Below, in pieces: positions 39,701 to 47,016 of a stretch of DNA of 64,000 bases. Origin of the DNA: Phycisphaerae bacterium RAS1 (GTDB lineage Bacteria; Planctomycetota; Phycisphaerae; UBA1845; Fen-1342); the NCBI GenBank assembly GCA_007859745.1, contig SMLU01000001.1, positions 2,604,001 to 2,668,000 of the forward strand, given 5' to 3'. Numbering within the stretch: position 1 is the stretch's first letter; every line of letters starts with the position of its first letter. The notes under the pieces are model-generated. The model was not told where the DNA came from, ran no database searches, and was given only the letters and a program-made list of their open reading frames with translations. The translations under genes and the position numbers were made by a program.

Positions 39701-39806
39701 TACTGGTCAAGTTTGACTCCCGGCGCGGGGGGCATCGGCGTCCCGCCGGTGCAATTCTGCACTCGCACCGGCGGGACGCCGATGCTCCCCGCGAACTTGA
39801 CCAGTA
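39701..39806. repeat. 106-bp composite repeat, copy 1
   Basis: TACTGGTCAAGTTTG at the left and AACTTGACCAGTA at the right enclose a family A palindrome whose arms are separated by AATTCTGCACTC. A second 106-bp copy in the opposite orientation lies at 43780-43885. This is the only structure seen between 39517 and 39918. Confidence 0.88.
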
Positions 39807-39918
39807 CTCGTTTAACCGCCGTGCTGGACTTTTCGCGGTCAGCGGCCATAGAACGTTCCGGATTGGCATGGCCCGTTCTACGGACACGCTCCTGTCGTTT
39901 TTCTCAGAGGGAACCAGC

Positions 39919-40857
39919 ATGAACTCGCTCGCACGCATGGCCGCGGCCGCCTGCCTTGTCGCTCTGGGCGCCGGCACGATTAGCGCACAGACCGTGGATC
40001 CGTTCTACGCGGGAAATTATTCGTACGCGGACCTCGGGTCCGTTCCCGGCGTGCCGGCACGATACGGCGGGTTGACGCTCAAGTACGACGATCCCAACAC
40101 GCTCCTGATCGGCGGCGAGGCGAATGCCGCGTCCGGTGCGCTCTACGCCATCAACGTGACCCGCGATATGGACAACCACATTATCGGATTCTCGGGATCG
40201 GCGATGCGTTTTGCCGACGCGGCGTTCAACGACGGCGGCGTGGCGTACGAGCCTGCCAGCAACGTGCTCTTCGCTTCGCGTTGGCCGGTCAACCAGCTCG
40301 GCCAGACCCGGCCCGGCAGCTCGATCACGGACAAGATCATCGACCTGGCGCCGTTGGGAGTGGCCGGATCGCACGCGGCGCTCAATTTCATTCCGACGGG
40401 GTTCGGACCCGCCGGGCGGCTCAAGCTCGTGAGCTGGGGCGGCGGGCAGTGGTACGATGCCGAGATCGCGCCGGACGGCACGGGGTTGTTCGACCTCGCG
40501 ACGGTCACGGCGATTCCGGCGTCCAACCTCGGCGGCGGCCCGGAGGGTTTCGCGTACGTGCCGCTGGGGTCGCCGCTCTTTTCGGCGCCGAGCATGGTGG
40601 TTTCGGAGTTCAGCGCCGGAAACGTGGCGACGTACGAGCTGGACGCCAACGGCGACCCGATCGTCGCATCGCGCCGCACGCTGATGAGCGGTCTGTCAGG
40701 CGCTGAGGGCGCATTCATCGACCCGCTGACGGGCGATTTCCTGTTTTCGACCTTCGGCGGAGGCGACCGCGTGGTCGTCGTTCACGGCTTTGTGCCGGAG
40801 CCAACCACGTTCGTCCTCGCCGCCCTCGCCGGCGTGTTCGGGCTTCGGCGAAGATAG
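39919..40857 (+). CDS. PEP-CTERM secreted protein
   Basis: 312 residues. Signal peptide MAAAACLVALGAGTISAQ. The body is beta-rich (YADLGSVPGVPARYGGLTLK, DDPNTLLIGGEANAASGALY) and resembles a beta-propeller-like PEP-CTERM protein of unknown function. The C-terminus FVPEPTTFVLAALAGVFGLR followed by RR is the exosortase sorting signal. AGAGGGA precedes the ATG at a good spacing. It stands alone and is followed by a hairpin. Confidence 0.85.
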   Translation: MNSLARMAAAACLVALGAGTISAQTVDPFYAGNYSYADLGSVPGVPARYGGLTLKYDDPNTLLIGGEANAASGALYAINVTRDMDNHIIGFSGSAMRFADAAFNDGGVAYEPASNVLFASRWPVNQLGQTRPGSSITDKIIDLAPLGVAGSHAALNFIPTGFGPAGRLKLVSWGGGQWYDAEIAPDGTGLFDLATVTAIPASNLGGGPEGFAYVPLGSPLFSAPSMVVSEFSAGNVATYELDANGDPIVASRRTLMSGLSGAEGAFIDPLTGDFLFSTFGGGDRVVVVHGFVPEPTTFVLAALAGVFGLRRR

Positions 40858-40890
40858 CGGTTGAATGACAGCCTGGAGCTGAAACGAGAA

Positions 40891-40924
40891 TGGGACGGCG
40901 CGGCGGGCAAGCCGGGCCGTCCCA
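40891..40924 (+). terminator. hairpin after the PEP-CTERM gene
   Basis: TGGGACGGC pairs with GCCGTCCCA around a 16-base loop, 34 bases after the stop. No T-run follows, so it may terminate weakly or only protect the 3' end. Confidence 0.4.
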
Positions 40925-40968
40925 CTTGTGACCAAGGCTCGCAGACGTGAATCGCAGCGCACGCATCC

Positions 40969-41831
40969 TCACTCAGGCGGATCAACCACCATCGTCGCCT
41001 CCGCGGCTACGCGAATCGTCCCGCTCGATAGTGTGCATGGCACGATGAACTCGGTGTTGTCCTCGACGATGAACAACCCGCCGCCGTCGATGACCAGCGG
41101 CCAGTCGATGTTTAGGCTGTGACACCAGGTCGTGAACCGAAGCGTCCCCGACTTGACCCAGAGCCGCTTCAACGCCGACTGGCTGTTGGCGAACGCGACG
41201 TTCCAGAAGATGATCTCGCTGTCATCGTCCGCGATCAGCTTGCCCTGACCATCCAGCCGGATCGCGTCGCTGGTCTGGCCGCCGACGTTGATGGTGTCGG
41301 TGCCGTCTCCGACGACGTTTCCGTCGAGGATCATGTGGCAATTCAAGTCGAGCTCGCCGGTCAGCGTCAATCCGCCGATCGTCACGTCATTGTCAGTGTC
41401 GTTCAGGATTTCGCCTTCTCCCAGCCCGATCGCGGTGCGGGCGTCGATGACTCCAGTGCCGCTCAGCGTGATCGGCGTGCAGGCGTAAATGCGCCCGTCG
41501 GCCAACTGCAGGTCGCCGTTGATCTGCATCGCCGTCTCGATCGTCAGCTGGCGGCCCTCGATGTATACAACGCCTCCGCTGTTGACGTTCACCGTCGCGC
41601 AGGTTGGTTCGCCTGTTCAATCACGCAGGTCTTGCCGTCGGGGATCGTGGCCGTGTCGCCGCTGACCGGCACGCCGTTCGGGGACCAGTTGATTGCGTAG
41701 GTCCAGTCGCCACTGGAGCCTCCGTTGGCCGTGAATGTGAAACTCGTGGCGCCGTACGCCACCGAGACGACAAGGCACGCGCAGGCAAGCGCGCAGATTT
41801 TCGAAAATGCAATCTTGGAGTGGGTTGACAT
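40969..41831 (-). pseudogene. secreted beta-helix-like protein, frameshifted
   Basis: Two frames form one protein. The first gives a signal peptide (ICALACACLVVSVAYGATS) then WTYAINWSPNGVPVSGDTAT, IPDGKTCVIEQANQPA. It then fails, and the continuation VNVNSGGVVYIEGRQLTIET appears two bases out of phase near 41600, where GCGCGA stands for an expected GCGA; a two-base CG insertion would explain it. The C-terminal part is a run of short beta strands with LTLTGELDLNCHMILDGNVV, like right-handed beta-helix surface proteins. Without the frameshift the product would be about 285 residues. A sequencing error is an alternative. It follows two related secreted-protein genes on the same strand. Confidence 0.65.
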
Positions 41832-41863
41832 AGTGGTTCTCCTCGATGCTCGCTGCACCGCGG

Positions 41864-43069
41864 TCATCGCGCGAGTTGAGCGACGAACGGGTTGATGTCA
41901 AGTACGTTCACTTGCCCGTCGTCATTCACGTCGGCGAGTTCCGCGTCGCAGGTTGGATAGTTCAGTGAATACAGCTCCGGACTGATGAGCACAAGAACAA
42001 ACGCGTTTACGTCCAGCACATTGACAAGCCCATCGCAGGTCAAGTCGCCGACCGCGTATCGCCGAAACAGTCGAATGTCCGTCTCGAACGGATCATGGGC
42101 ATGCCAGACAAAGTCGCCCCGGTCATTCAGACCGCTGACGAAGTTCCAATATGGATCGAACGTCAGTTGGCCAGAGTGTCCGTCACGGTAGTGCCACACC
42201 TGCCACGTCTGCGTGTCTTCGTGCCAGCGGTCGTAGAACATGTCCCCGCGAGCATTCAGGCGCACGTTGCCGCCGCCCGGGCCGAATGGTGTGACCACTC
42301 CGTTGCGCCAGATTTCGATTTCAAAATCATAGAGCGGCGGCTCACGATGAGCCCACGCCACGTCGCCCTTGCTGGTCAGCGCGGGAAGACCTGGCGCCGT
42401 CAGGCCGTTCGAGAGGCGCGAAACGACTCCATCACGGAAACGATAAACATCGCCGGAATACGGCGACGTACAGAAATTGAAGCGAGTCCAGACGATATCT
42501 CCAGCGTCGTTGATGTCGGCGCCCTGATTCGACCATCCGTCGCTGACAAGCGTCAACTCCGCTACGCCATCAAACATACACACATCGGCGCTGGCGTTGC
42601 CACAGCCTGAGCCGTGCGCCTTGTACCACACGATCTTACCGAAGTTGTCGATCCGTGGCGCATAGTCGTTTGGCGTGTCCTGCGTCAGTTGGGAGAGCGC
42701 ACCGTTCTGCCACGTCACGATCTCGAGCTTGCCGTCTGGACCGATGCCCCGGCTCCAGACCATCGTCCCGGCATCATTGATGTCCGGAAACTCGTCCAGA
42801 ACGTTGTCATTCGTGATTTGTATCAGGACGCCATTGTCCCAGAGCATGATCTCCGTCGTGCGATCGTCCGACGCAATCATCCGCCGGGAGAACACTATCT
42901 GTCCGTGGTTGTTGATTTGCGCGTCGCGCTCAAACCACTGCGGCGTGTTCGTGATGTCGATCAACTCGTATCCCGGCAGCGACTGCCCGGCCGCCGGCAG
43001 CGCCATAAGCGCCGCCGCAACGAAGGACTCTCGCCAATGTGTGTGCATTTTCCGCTCCGATGCCGTCAT
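41864..43069 (-). CDS. secreted repeat protein with C-terminal dockerin pair
   Basis: 401 residues. A signal peptide (SFVAAALMALPAAGQSLPG) leads to about seven propeller-like repeats with the phrase INDAGTMVWSRG, IDNFGKIVWYKA, INDAGDIVWTRF, LNDRGDFVWHAH. The C-terminus is a dockerin pair: GDLTCDGLVNVLDVNAFVLV and ADVNDDGQVNVLDINPFVAQ. The ATG at 43069 overlaps the stop of the upstream gene (ATGA), so the pair is translationally coupled; a second ATG at 43048 is also possible. It presumably acts outside the cytoplasm. Confidence 0.8.
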   Translation of the reverse strand: MTASERKMHTHWRESFVAAALMALPAAGQSLPGYELIDITNTPQWFERDAQINNHGQIVFSRRMIASDDRTTEIMLWDNGVLIQITNDNVLDEFPDINDAGTMVWSRGIGPDGKLEIVTWQNGALSQLTQDTPNDYAPRIDNFGKIVWYKAHGSGCGNASADVCMFDGVAELTLVSDGWSNQGADINDAGDIVWTRFNFCTSPYSGDVYRFRDGVVSRLSNGLTAPGLPALTSKGDVAWAHREPPLYDFEIEIWRNGVVTPFGPGGGNVRLNARGDMFYDRWHEDTQTWQVWHYRDGHSGQLTFDPYWNFVSGLNDRGDFVWHAHDPFETDIRLFRRYAVGDLTCDGLVNVLDVNAFVLVLISPELYSLNYPTCDAELADVNDDGQVNVLDINPFVAQLAR

Positions 43070-43500
43070 GGGCCGTTGATTACCTGAATCGTCGCGCCGC
43101 TGAACGTGACCTCGACGTCCGCCGCGGCGATCCCGGTTGAAATTGTCAACGTCTGGCACTTCAACGTCGGCGACCCGCTCACCGGTCCGAACGTCACGTC
43201 CCCGTAGATCGTCACGTCGTCGAGATGATCAATCGAGATCACGTTGATCGTCCATCCGCCCGATTCATAGGGTATCGTCACATCATCCGAGTTCACGCTC
43301 GGATAGCAGGCCGGCGGCAATCCCGTGTACGTCCAGTTGTCGCAGGTCGTCCAGGTCGATCCCCGTTGCCCCGTCCATTCGAACGAGGCCGCCAGCGCCG
43401 TCGCGCCAACCGCGGCGGCCAATCCCGCCAATCCCCTTCTTCGCCAGGTTCGCGGATGCCTGAGCGCATCCTCCTTGTTCCCCACAAGCCGTTTGTACAT
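43066..43500 (-). CDS. small secreted protein of the beta-helix type
   Basis: 144 residues. A basic N-terminus and hydrophobic stretch (LAGLAAAVGATALAASFEW) suggest export. The body WTGQRGSTWTTCDNWTYTGL, SDDVTIPYESGGWTINVISI, DHLDDVTIYGDVTFGPVSG resembles the start of the frameshifted protein at 40969-41831 (both have CDNW/INW.P followed by a DDVTIP/DTATIPDG strand). So this group of three minus-strand genes includes two relatives. I start at the ATG at 43500; the frame is open upstream. Confidence 0.65.
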   Translation of the reverse strand: MYKRLVGNKEDALRHPRTWRRRGLAGLAAAVGATALAASFEWTGQRGSTWTTCDNWTYTGLPPACYPSVNSDDVTIPYESGGWTINVISIDHLDDVTIYGDVTFGPVSGSPTLKCQTLTISTGIAAADVEVTFSGATIQVINGP

Positions 43501-43779
43501 CGCACAACCGGCCGCCCCGGAGCGTGCAACCCGCGAAGAAACGCCGCGCCGCGCACTCAAGCGCCGACGCCGCCCCGCCGGGCCGCGCGTCCGGCGCAGC
43601 CCGCAAATCTCAACCATCATGCGCTCAGTGAATCTCGCCGTCCCACACAGAAATGCCCGCACCCTGCGGCCCGTCGCCGCTCCCTGGCGCAGCCCCTACA
43701 AGCACTGTGCCTGCCATCCTGTAGTATAGCTGCGCCCCCTCCGTATGCAAAGTCAAGACCAGTTTTTTCGGCAATCCCG

Positions 43780-43885
43780 TACTGGTCAAGTTTGCGGGGA
43801 GCATCGGCGTCCCGCCGGTGCAATTCTGCACTCGCACCGGCGGGACGCCGATGCTCCCCGCGCCGGGAGTCTAACCTGACCAGTA
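43780..43885. repeat. 106-bp composite repeat, copy 2 (inverted)
   Basis: The reverse complement of the 39701-39806 copy with a few changes (TACTGGTCAAGTTTGCGGGG at one end, AACCTGACCAGTA at the other). A family A palindrome is the core. It lies in the gap between the secreted-protein genes and homogentisate dioxygenase. Confidence 0.88.
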
Positions 43886-44014
43886 CCCGAATTTCCATCT
43901 TTTTTTCGGCTTCTGAAATCCTGCGAAGAACGCAGGCCGGCGCGATGCCGGTGAAGAGTCCGACTGCGCCGGAGATGCCAACGTGCTCACATGCCCCAAT
44001 CCCGATGGCGGCGC

Positions 44015-44020
44015 TATAAT
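44015..44020 (+). promoter_or_regulatory. -10 box of the homogentisate dioxygenase gene
   Basis: A perfect TATAAT 40 bases before the ATG. No good -35 at 17 bases upstream (TGCCCC). GAGGAG at 44046-44051 is the ribosome site. Confidence 0.5.
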
Positions 44021-44059
44021 GCCGACTCACGGCAACACCCGGTATGAGGAGCAAGACGC

Positions 44060-45298
44060 ATGATCCACCGCCTTACGCTCGGCCGCATCCCCGCCAAGCC
44101 GCACACGTCTTTCTACGACGAGGGCGGCAAACTGCTGATGGAGCAGATGATCACGCGCGAGGGATTCAGCGGCCCGTTTTCAATCCTCTACTACCGCATC
44201 CCGCCGACCGACGAATTCGAGGTCGAAAACCTGGCCATCCCCGGCTTCTGCCCGTTCGAGCTGGTCAAGGAGCAGCAGCTTCACCGCCGGCACGTCAAGA
44301 CGCAGGACATGAAACCCGCCGGCGATTTCCTGACCGGGCGGCGGACGCTGATGGTTAACGCCAACCTGCAATTCTGCGCCTGCAAGCCGTGCGAGCCGGC
44401 GAAGCGTTTCTTCTCCAACGGCGACGGCGACGAGCTGTATTTCATCAAGAGCGGCCGCGGGAAGCTCGAGAGCCTGTACGGGCTGCTGCCCTTCCGCGAG
44501 CACGAGTACGTGCTGATTCCAAAATCGACGCCCTACCGCATGCACTTCGAGGGCGACCAGGCGACGATGATCGTCTTCGAGGGGCGGCCGCGGCTGGGGA
44601 TTCCGAGCGAGTATCGCAACAAGTGGGGGCAGATCACCGACTACGCTCCGTTCTCGCACCGCGATTTCCGCGCGCCGCAGGAACTGCTGCACTTCGGGCA
44701 GAACTGCGACCCGATCCAGCTTCCGTTTGAGCTGGTGGTCAAGATGAGCGACCGGCTCAGCACGCATCGCTACAAGCACTTCCCACTCGACATCGTCGGC
44801 TGGGACGGCGTGCTCTATCCGGTGGCGTTCAACATCCACGACTTCCAGCCGAAAACGGCCCTGGTGCATCTGCCGCCGACAATTCACACGAACTTCTCCG
44901 GCGAGGGATTCGTGGTGTGTTCGTTCGTGCCGCGGATGGTGGACTATTTCGATCGCGACGGCGTGAAGGCCGTGCCCTGTCCGTATGCTCACGCCAGCGT
45001 GGACATGGACGAGATTCTGTACTACGTTGAGGGCAACTTCACGTCGCGGCGCGGCATCGACTCGGAGTCGATCAGCCTGCATCCGCTGGGCGTCACGCAC
45101 GGCCCGCACCCCGGCACCTACGCCCGTTCGATCGGCACGCGCCGCACCGATGAGCTGGCGGTGATGTGCGACGCCTACGAACCGTTCAAGATGACGACGT
45201 TCGCCGACGGGATCGAAGATAAGGGCTATCACACCTCCTGGGTGAAGCAGGAGAGCGACAACCCGGACAAGCCGGAAGCCTGGCGACCGATTGGATGA
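44060..45298 (+). CDS. hmgA: homogentisate 1,2-dioxygenase-like protein
   Basis: 412 residues of the HgmA cupin family, which opens the homogentisate ring in tyrosine and phenylalanine breakdown. Cupin features include FFSNGDGDELYFIKSGRGKL, HEYVLIPKSTPYRMHF, PFSHRDFRAP, PPTIHTNFSGEGFVVCSFVP and SLHPLGVTHGPHPGTYARSI, with the His and Glu residues that bind Fe(II) (EGNFTSRRG, HPLGVTHGPHPG). It is close in length to the ~430-residue family. No other aromatic catabolism gene lies nearby, so the pathway link is by family only. Confidence 0.85.
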   Translation: MIHRLTLGRIPAKPHTSFYDEGGKLLMEQMITREGFSGPFSILYYRIPPTDEFEVENLAIPGFCPFELVKEQQLHRRHVKTQDMKPAGDFLTGRRTLMVNANLQFCACKPCEPAKRFFSNGDGDELYFIKSGRGKLESLYGLLPFREHEYVLIPKSTPYRMHFEGDQATMIVFEGRPRLGIPSEYRNKWGQITDYAPFSHRDFRAPQELLHFGQNCDPIQLPFELVVKMSDRLSTHRYKHFPLDIVGWDGVLYPVAFNIHDFQPKTALVHLPPTIHTNFSGEGFVVCSFVPRMVDYFDRDGVKAVPCPYAHASVDMDEILYYVEGNFTSRRGIDSESISLHPLGVTHGPHPGTYARSIGTRRTDELAVMCDAYEPFKMTTFADGIEDKGYHTSWVKQESDNPDKPEAWRPIG

Positions 45299-45324
45299 TG
45301 CTTCGTCGCAATTGAGATCTCCGC

Positions 45325-45399
45325 CGGGGAGCATCGGCGTCCCGCCGGTGCGTCTCGACGCTCGGACGGCGCGCACCGGCGAGACGCCGACGCTCCCCG
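45325..45399. repeat. family A palindrome
   Basis: Arms GCATCGGCGTCCCGCCGGTG and a near reverse complement separated by about 26 bases. It fills the gap between homogentisate dioxygenase and glucose-6-phosphate isomerase. Confidence 0.88.
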
Positions 45400-45423
45400 A
45401 ATTCTCCGGACAGGACCGCACTC

Positions 45424-46836
45424 ATGCCCGCACTCACGTTGCAACTGGACTATGCCAACGTGCTCGACTCTGCCGTCGGCCCGGCCCACGGCCTCGCTGA
45501 CGCCGAGATCAAACGCGCCGAAGCCGGAGTGCGCGAGCTGGTCGGACGGATCGAGGTCGAGCGGAAAGGCGGCGCGCATCGCTATCGCGATCTGCCCGCT
45601 GACGCCGCCATGCTGAAATCCGTGCAGGCCGCGGTGAAGAAATATCGCCGTGAGTGCGACAACCTGGTGGTGCTGGGCATCGGCGGCTCGGCCCTGGGGA
45701 ACATCGCGCTGCAGACGGCGCTGAGCGCCCCGACCTACAACCTGCTGCCGCCGGCCAAGCGCCGCGGTCCGCGGCTGTTCGTTATGGACAACGTCGATCC
45801 GGTGCAGATCGGGGCGCTGCTCGACCTGCTCGGCCCGAGCCTGAAAAAGACGGTGTTCAACGTCATCAGCAAGTCCGGCGAGACGGCCGAGACCGCGGCT
45901 CAGTTTCTGATCGTTCACGACCTGCTCGAAAAGAAACTCGGCCGCAGGGGACTGCTGAAGCAGATGGTCATCACCACCGATCCGCAGGGCGGCACGCTGC
46001 GGCAATTCGCCGACCAGCGCGGCTTTGACACGCTACCCGTGCCGGCGGGCGTCGGTGGACGCTTCTCGGTGTTGTCGGCCGTCGGCCTCTTCTCGGCCGG
46101 CATGTGCGGAATCGACCTGAAGAAGCTGCTGGCGGGCGCGAAGGACATGGGCAAGCGGGCGGCGGAGGCCAATGTCCGCAAAAATCCGGCGGCGATGCTG
46201 GCGCTGTTGCTGAACGCGTTCTACATTCGCGGCAAGCGGCTGCACGTCATGATGCCCTACAGCTTTCAGCTCAAGGACATGGCGGACTGGTACCGGCAGC
46301 TCTGGGCCGAAAGCCTGGGCAAGCAGAAGGATCGCCAGGGCCGGCCGACGACCGTCGGTGCGACGCCCATCAAGGCCCTGGGCGCGACCGACCAACACTC
46401 GCAGGTGCAGCTCTACCGCGAGGGACCCAATGACAAAGTGTTCATTTTCCTGGAGGTCGAGAAGTTCGGGCGCGAGGTGAAGATCCCACGCGGCGGCGAG
46501 CTGCCGGAGTCGATGACCTACCTGCAGGGTGCGACGCTGGGCGACCTTTTCAGGGCGGAAAAACGGGCGACGGAATTCGCCCTGGTCGCCAGCCAGCGGC
46601 CATGCCTGACGATTCGATTCCCGAAAGTGGACGAGGCCGGCGTCGGGCAGTTCATCATGCTGTGGGAAGCGGCGACAACGATCATGGGCGGACTGCTGAA
46701 TATCGATCCCTATGATCAGCCGGCGGTCGAGCTGGGCAAGCAGATGACCTTCGGGCTGATGGGAAAACTGGGATACGAGTCGCAGGCGGCGGCGTATCGG
46801 CAGTTCGCCCGGCGCGGGGGCAAGTTCGTCGTCTGA
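45424..46836 (+). CDS. pgi: glucose-6-phosphate isomerase
   Basis: 470 residues. Interconverts glucose-6-phosphate and fructose-6-phosphate. VVLGIGGSALGNIALQTAL and FNVISKSGETAETAAQFLIV are the sugar-phosphate binding motifs of the SIS fold, GGRFSVLSAVGLFSAGMCGI the PGI signature 1 region, and GATDQHSQVQLYREGPNDKV holds the catalytic His. It is shorter than E. coli Pgi (~550) but normal for the bacterial short form. The ATG follows a family A palindrome by about 25 bases. Confidence 0.95.
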   Translation: MPALTLQLDYANVLDSAVGPAHGLADAEIKRAEAGVRELVGRIEVERKGGAHRYRDLPADAAMLKSVQAAVKKYRRECDNLVVLGIGGSALGNIALQTALSAPTYNLLPPAKRRGPRLFVMDNVDPVQIGALLDLLGPSLKKTVFNVISKSGETAETAAQFLIVHDLLEKKLGRRGLLKQMVITTDPQGGTLRQFADQRGFDTLPVPAGVGGRFSVLSAVGLFSAGMCGIDLKKLLAGAKDMGKRAAEANVRKNPAAMLALLLNAFYIRGKRLHVMMPYSFQLKDMADWYRQLWAESLGKQKDRQGRPTTVGATPIKALGATDQHSQVQLYREGPNDKVFIFLEVEKFGREVKIPRGGELPESMTYLQGATLGDLFRAEKRATEFALVASQRPCLTIRFPKVDEAGVGQFIMLWEAATTIMGGLLNIDPYDQPAVELGKQMTFGLMGKLGYESQAAAYRQFARRGGKFVV

Positions 46837-46853
46837 CGCCGCGAGCCCAGCGC

Positions 46854-46901
46854 GGGGAGCATCGGCGTCCCGCCGGTGCGTTATCAGGCGCGGGCCGGCG
46901 G
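46854..46901. repeat. family A palindrome, half copy
   Basis: GCATCGGCGTCCCGCCGGTG followed by a decayed second arm (GCGGGCCGGCGGCC). Just after the pgi stop. Confidence 0.75.
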
Positions 46902-47016
46902 CCTCCACTCAGAGCCAAGCGCCGGCGAAAAGGCTTTGCCTCGACGCGTCGGGCGGGCTAAAATGTCCGGTGTCGGGCCCTTCAATCTCCACACTCCCCG
47001 TCGTCGAGGCACTTTG

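Noticed and set aside
40891-40924. Strong rho-independent terminator
   Set aside because: The stem is good but there is no T-run, so I list it only as a weak terminator. The same holds for 62509-62546.
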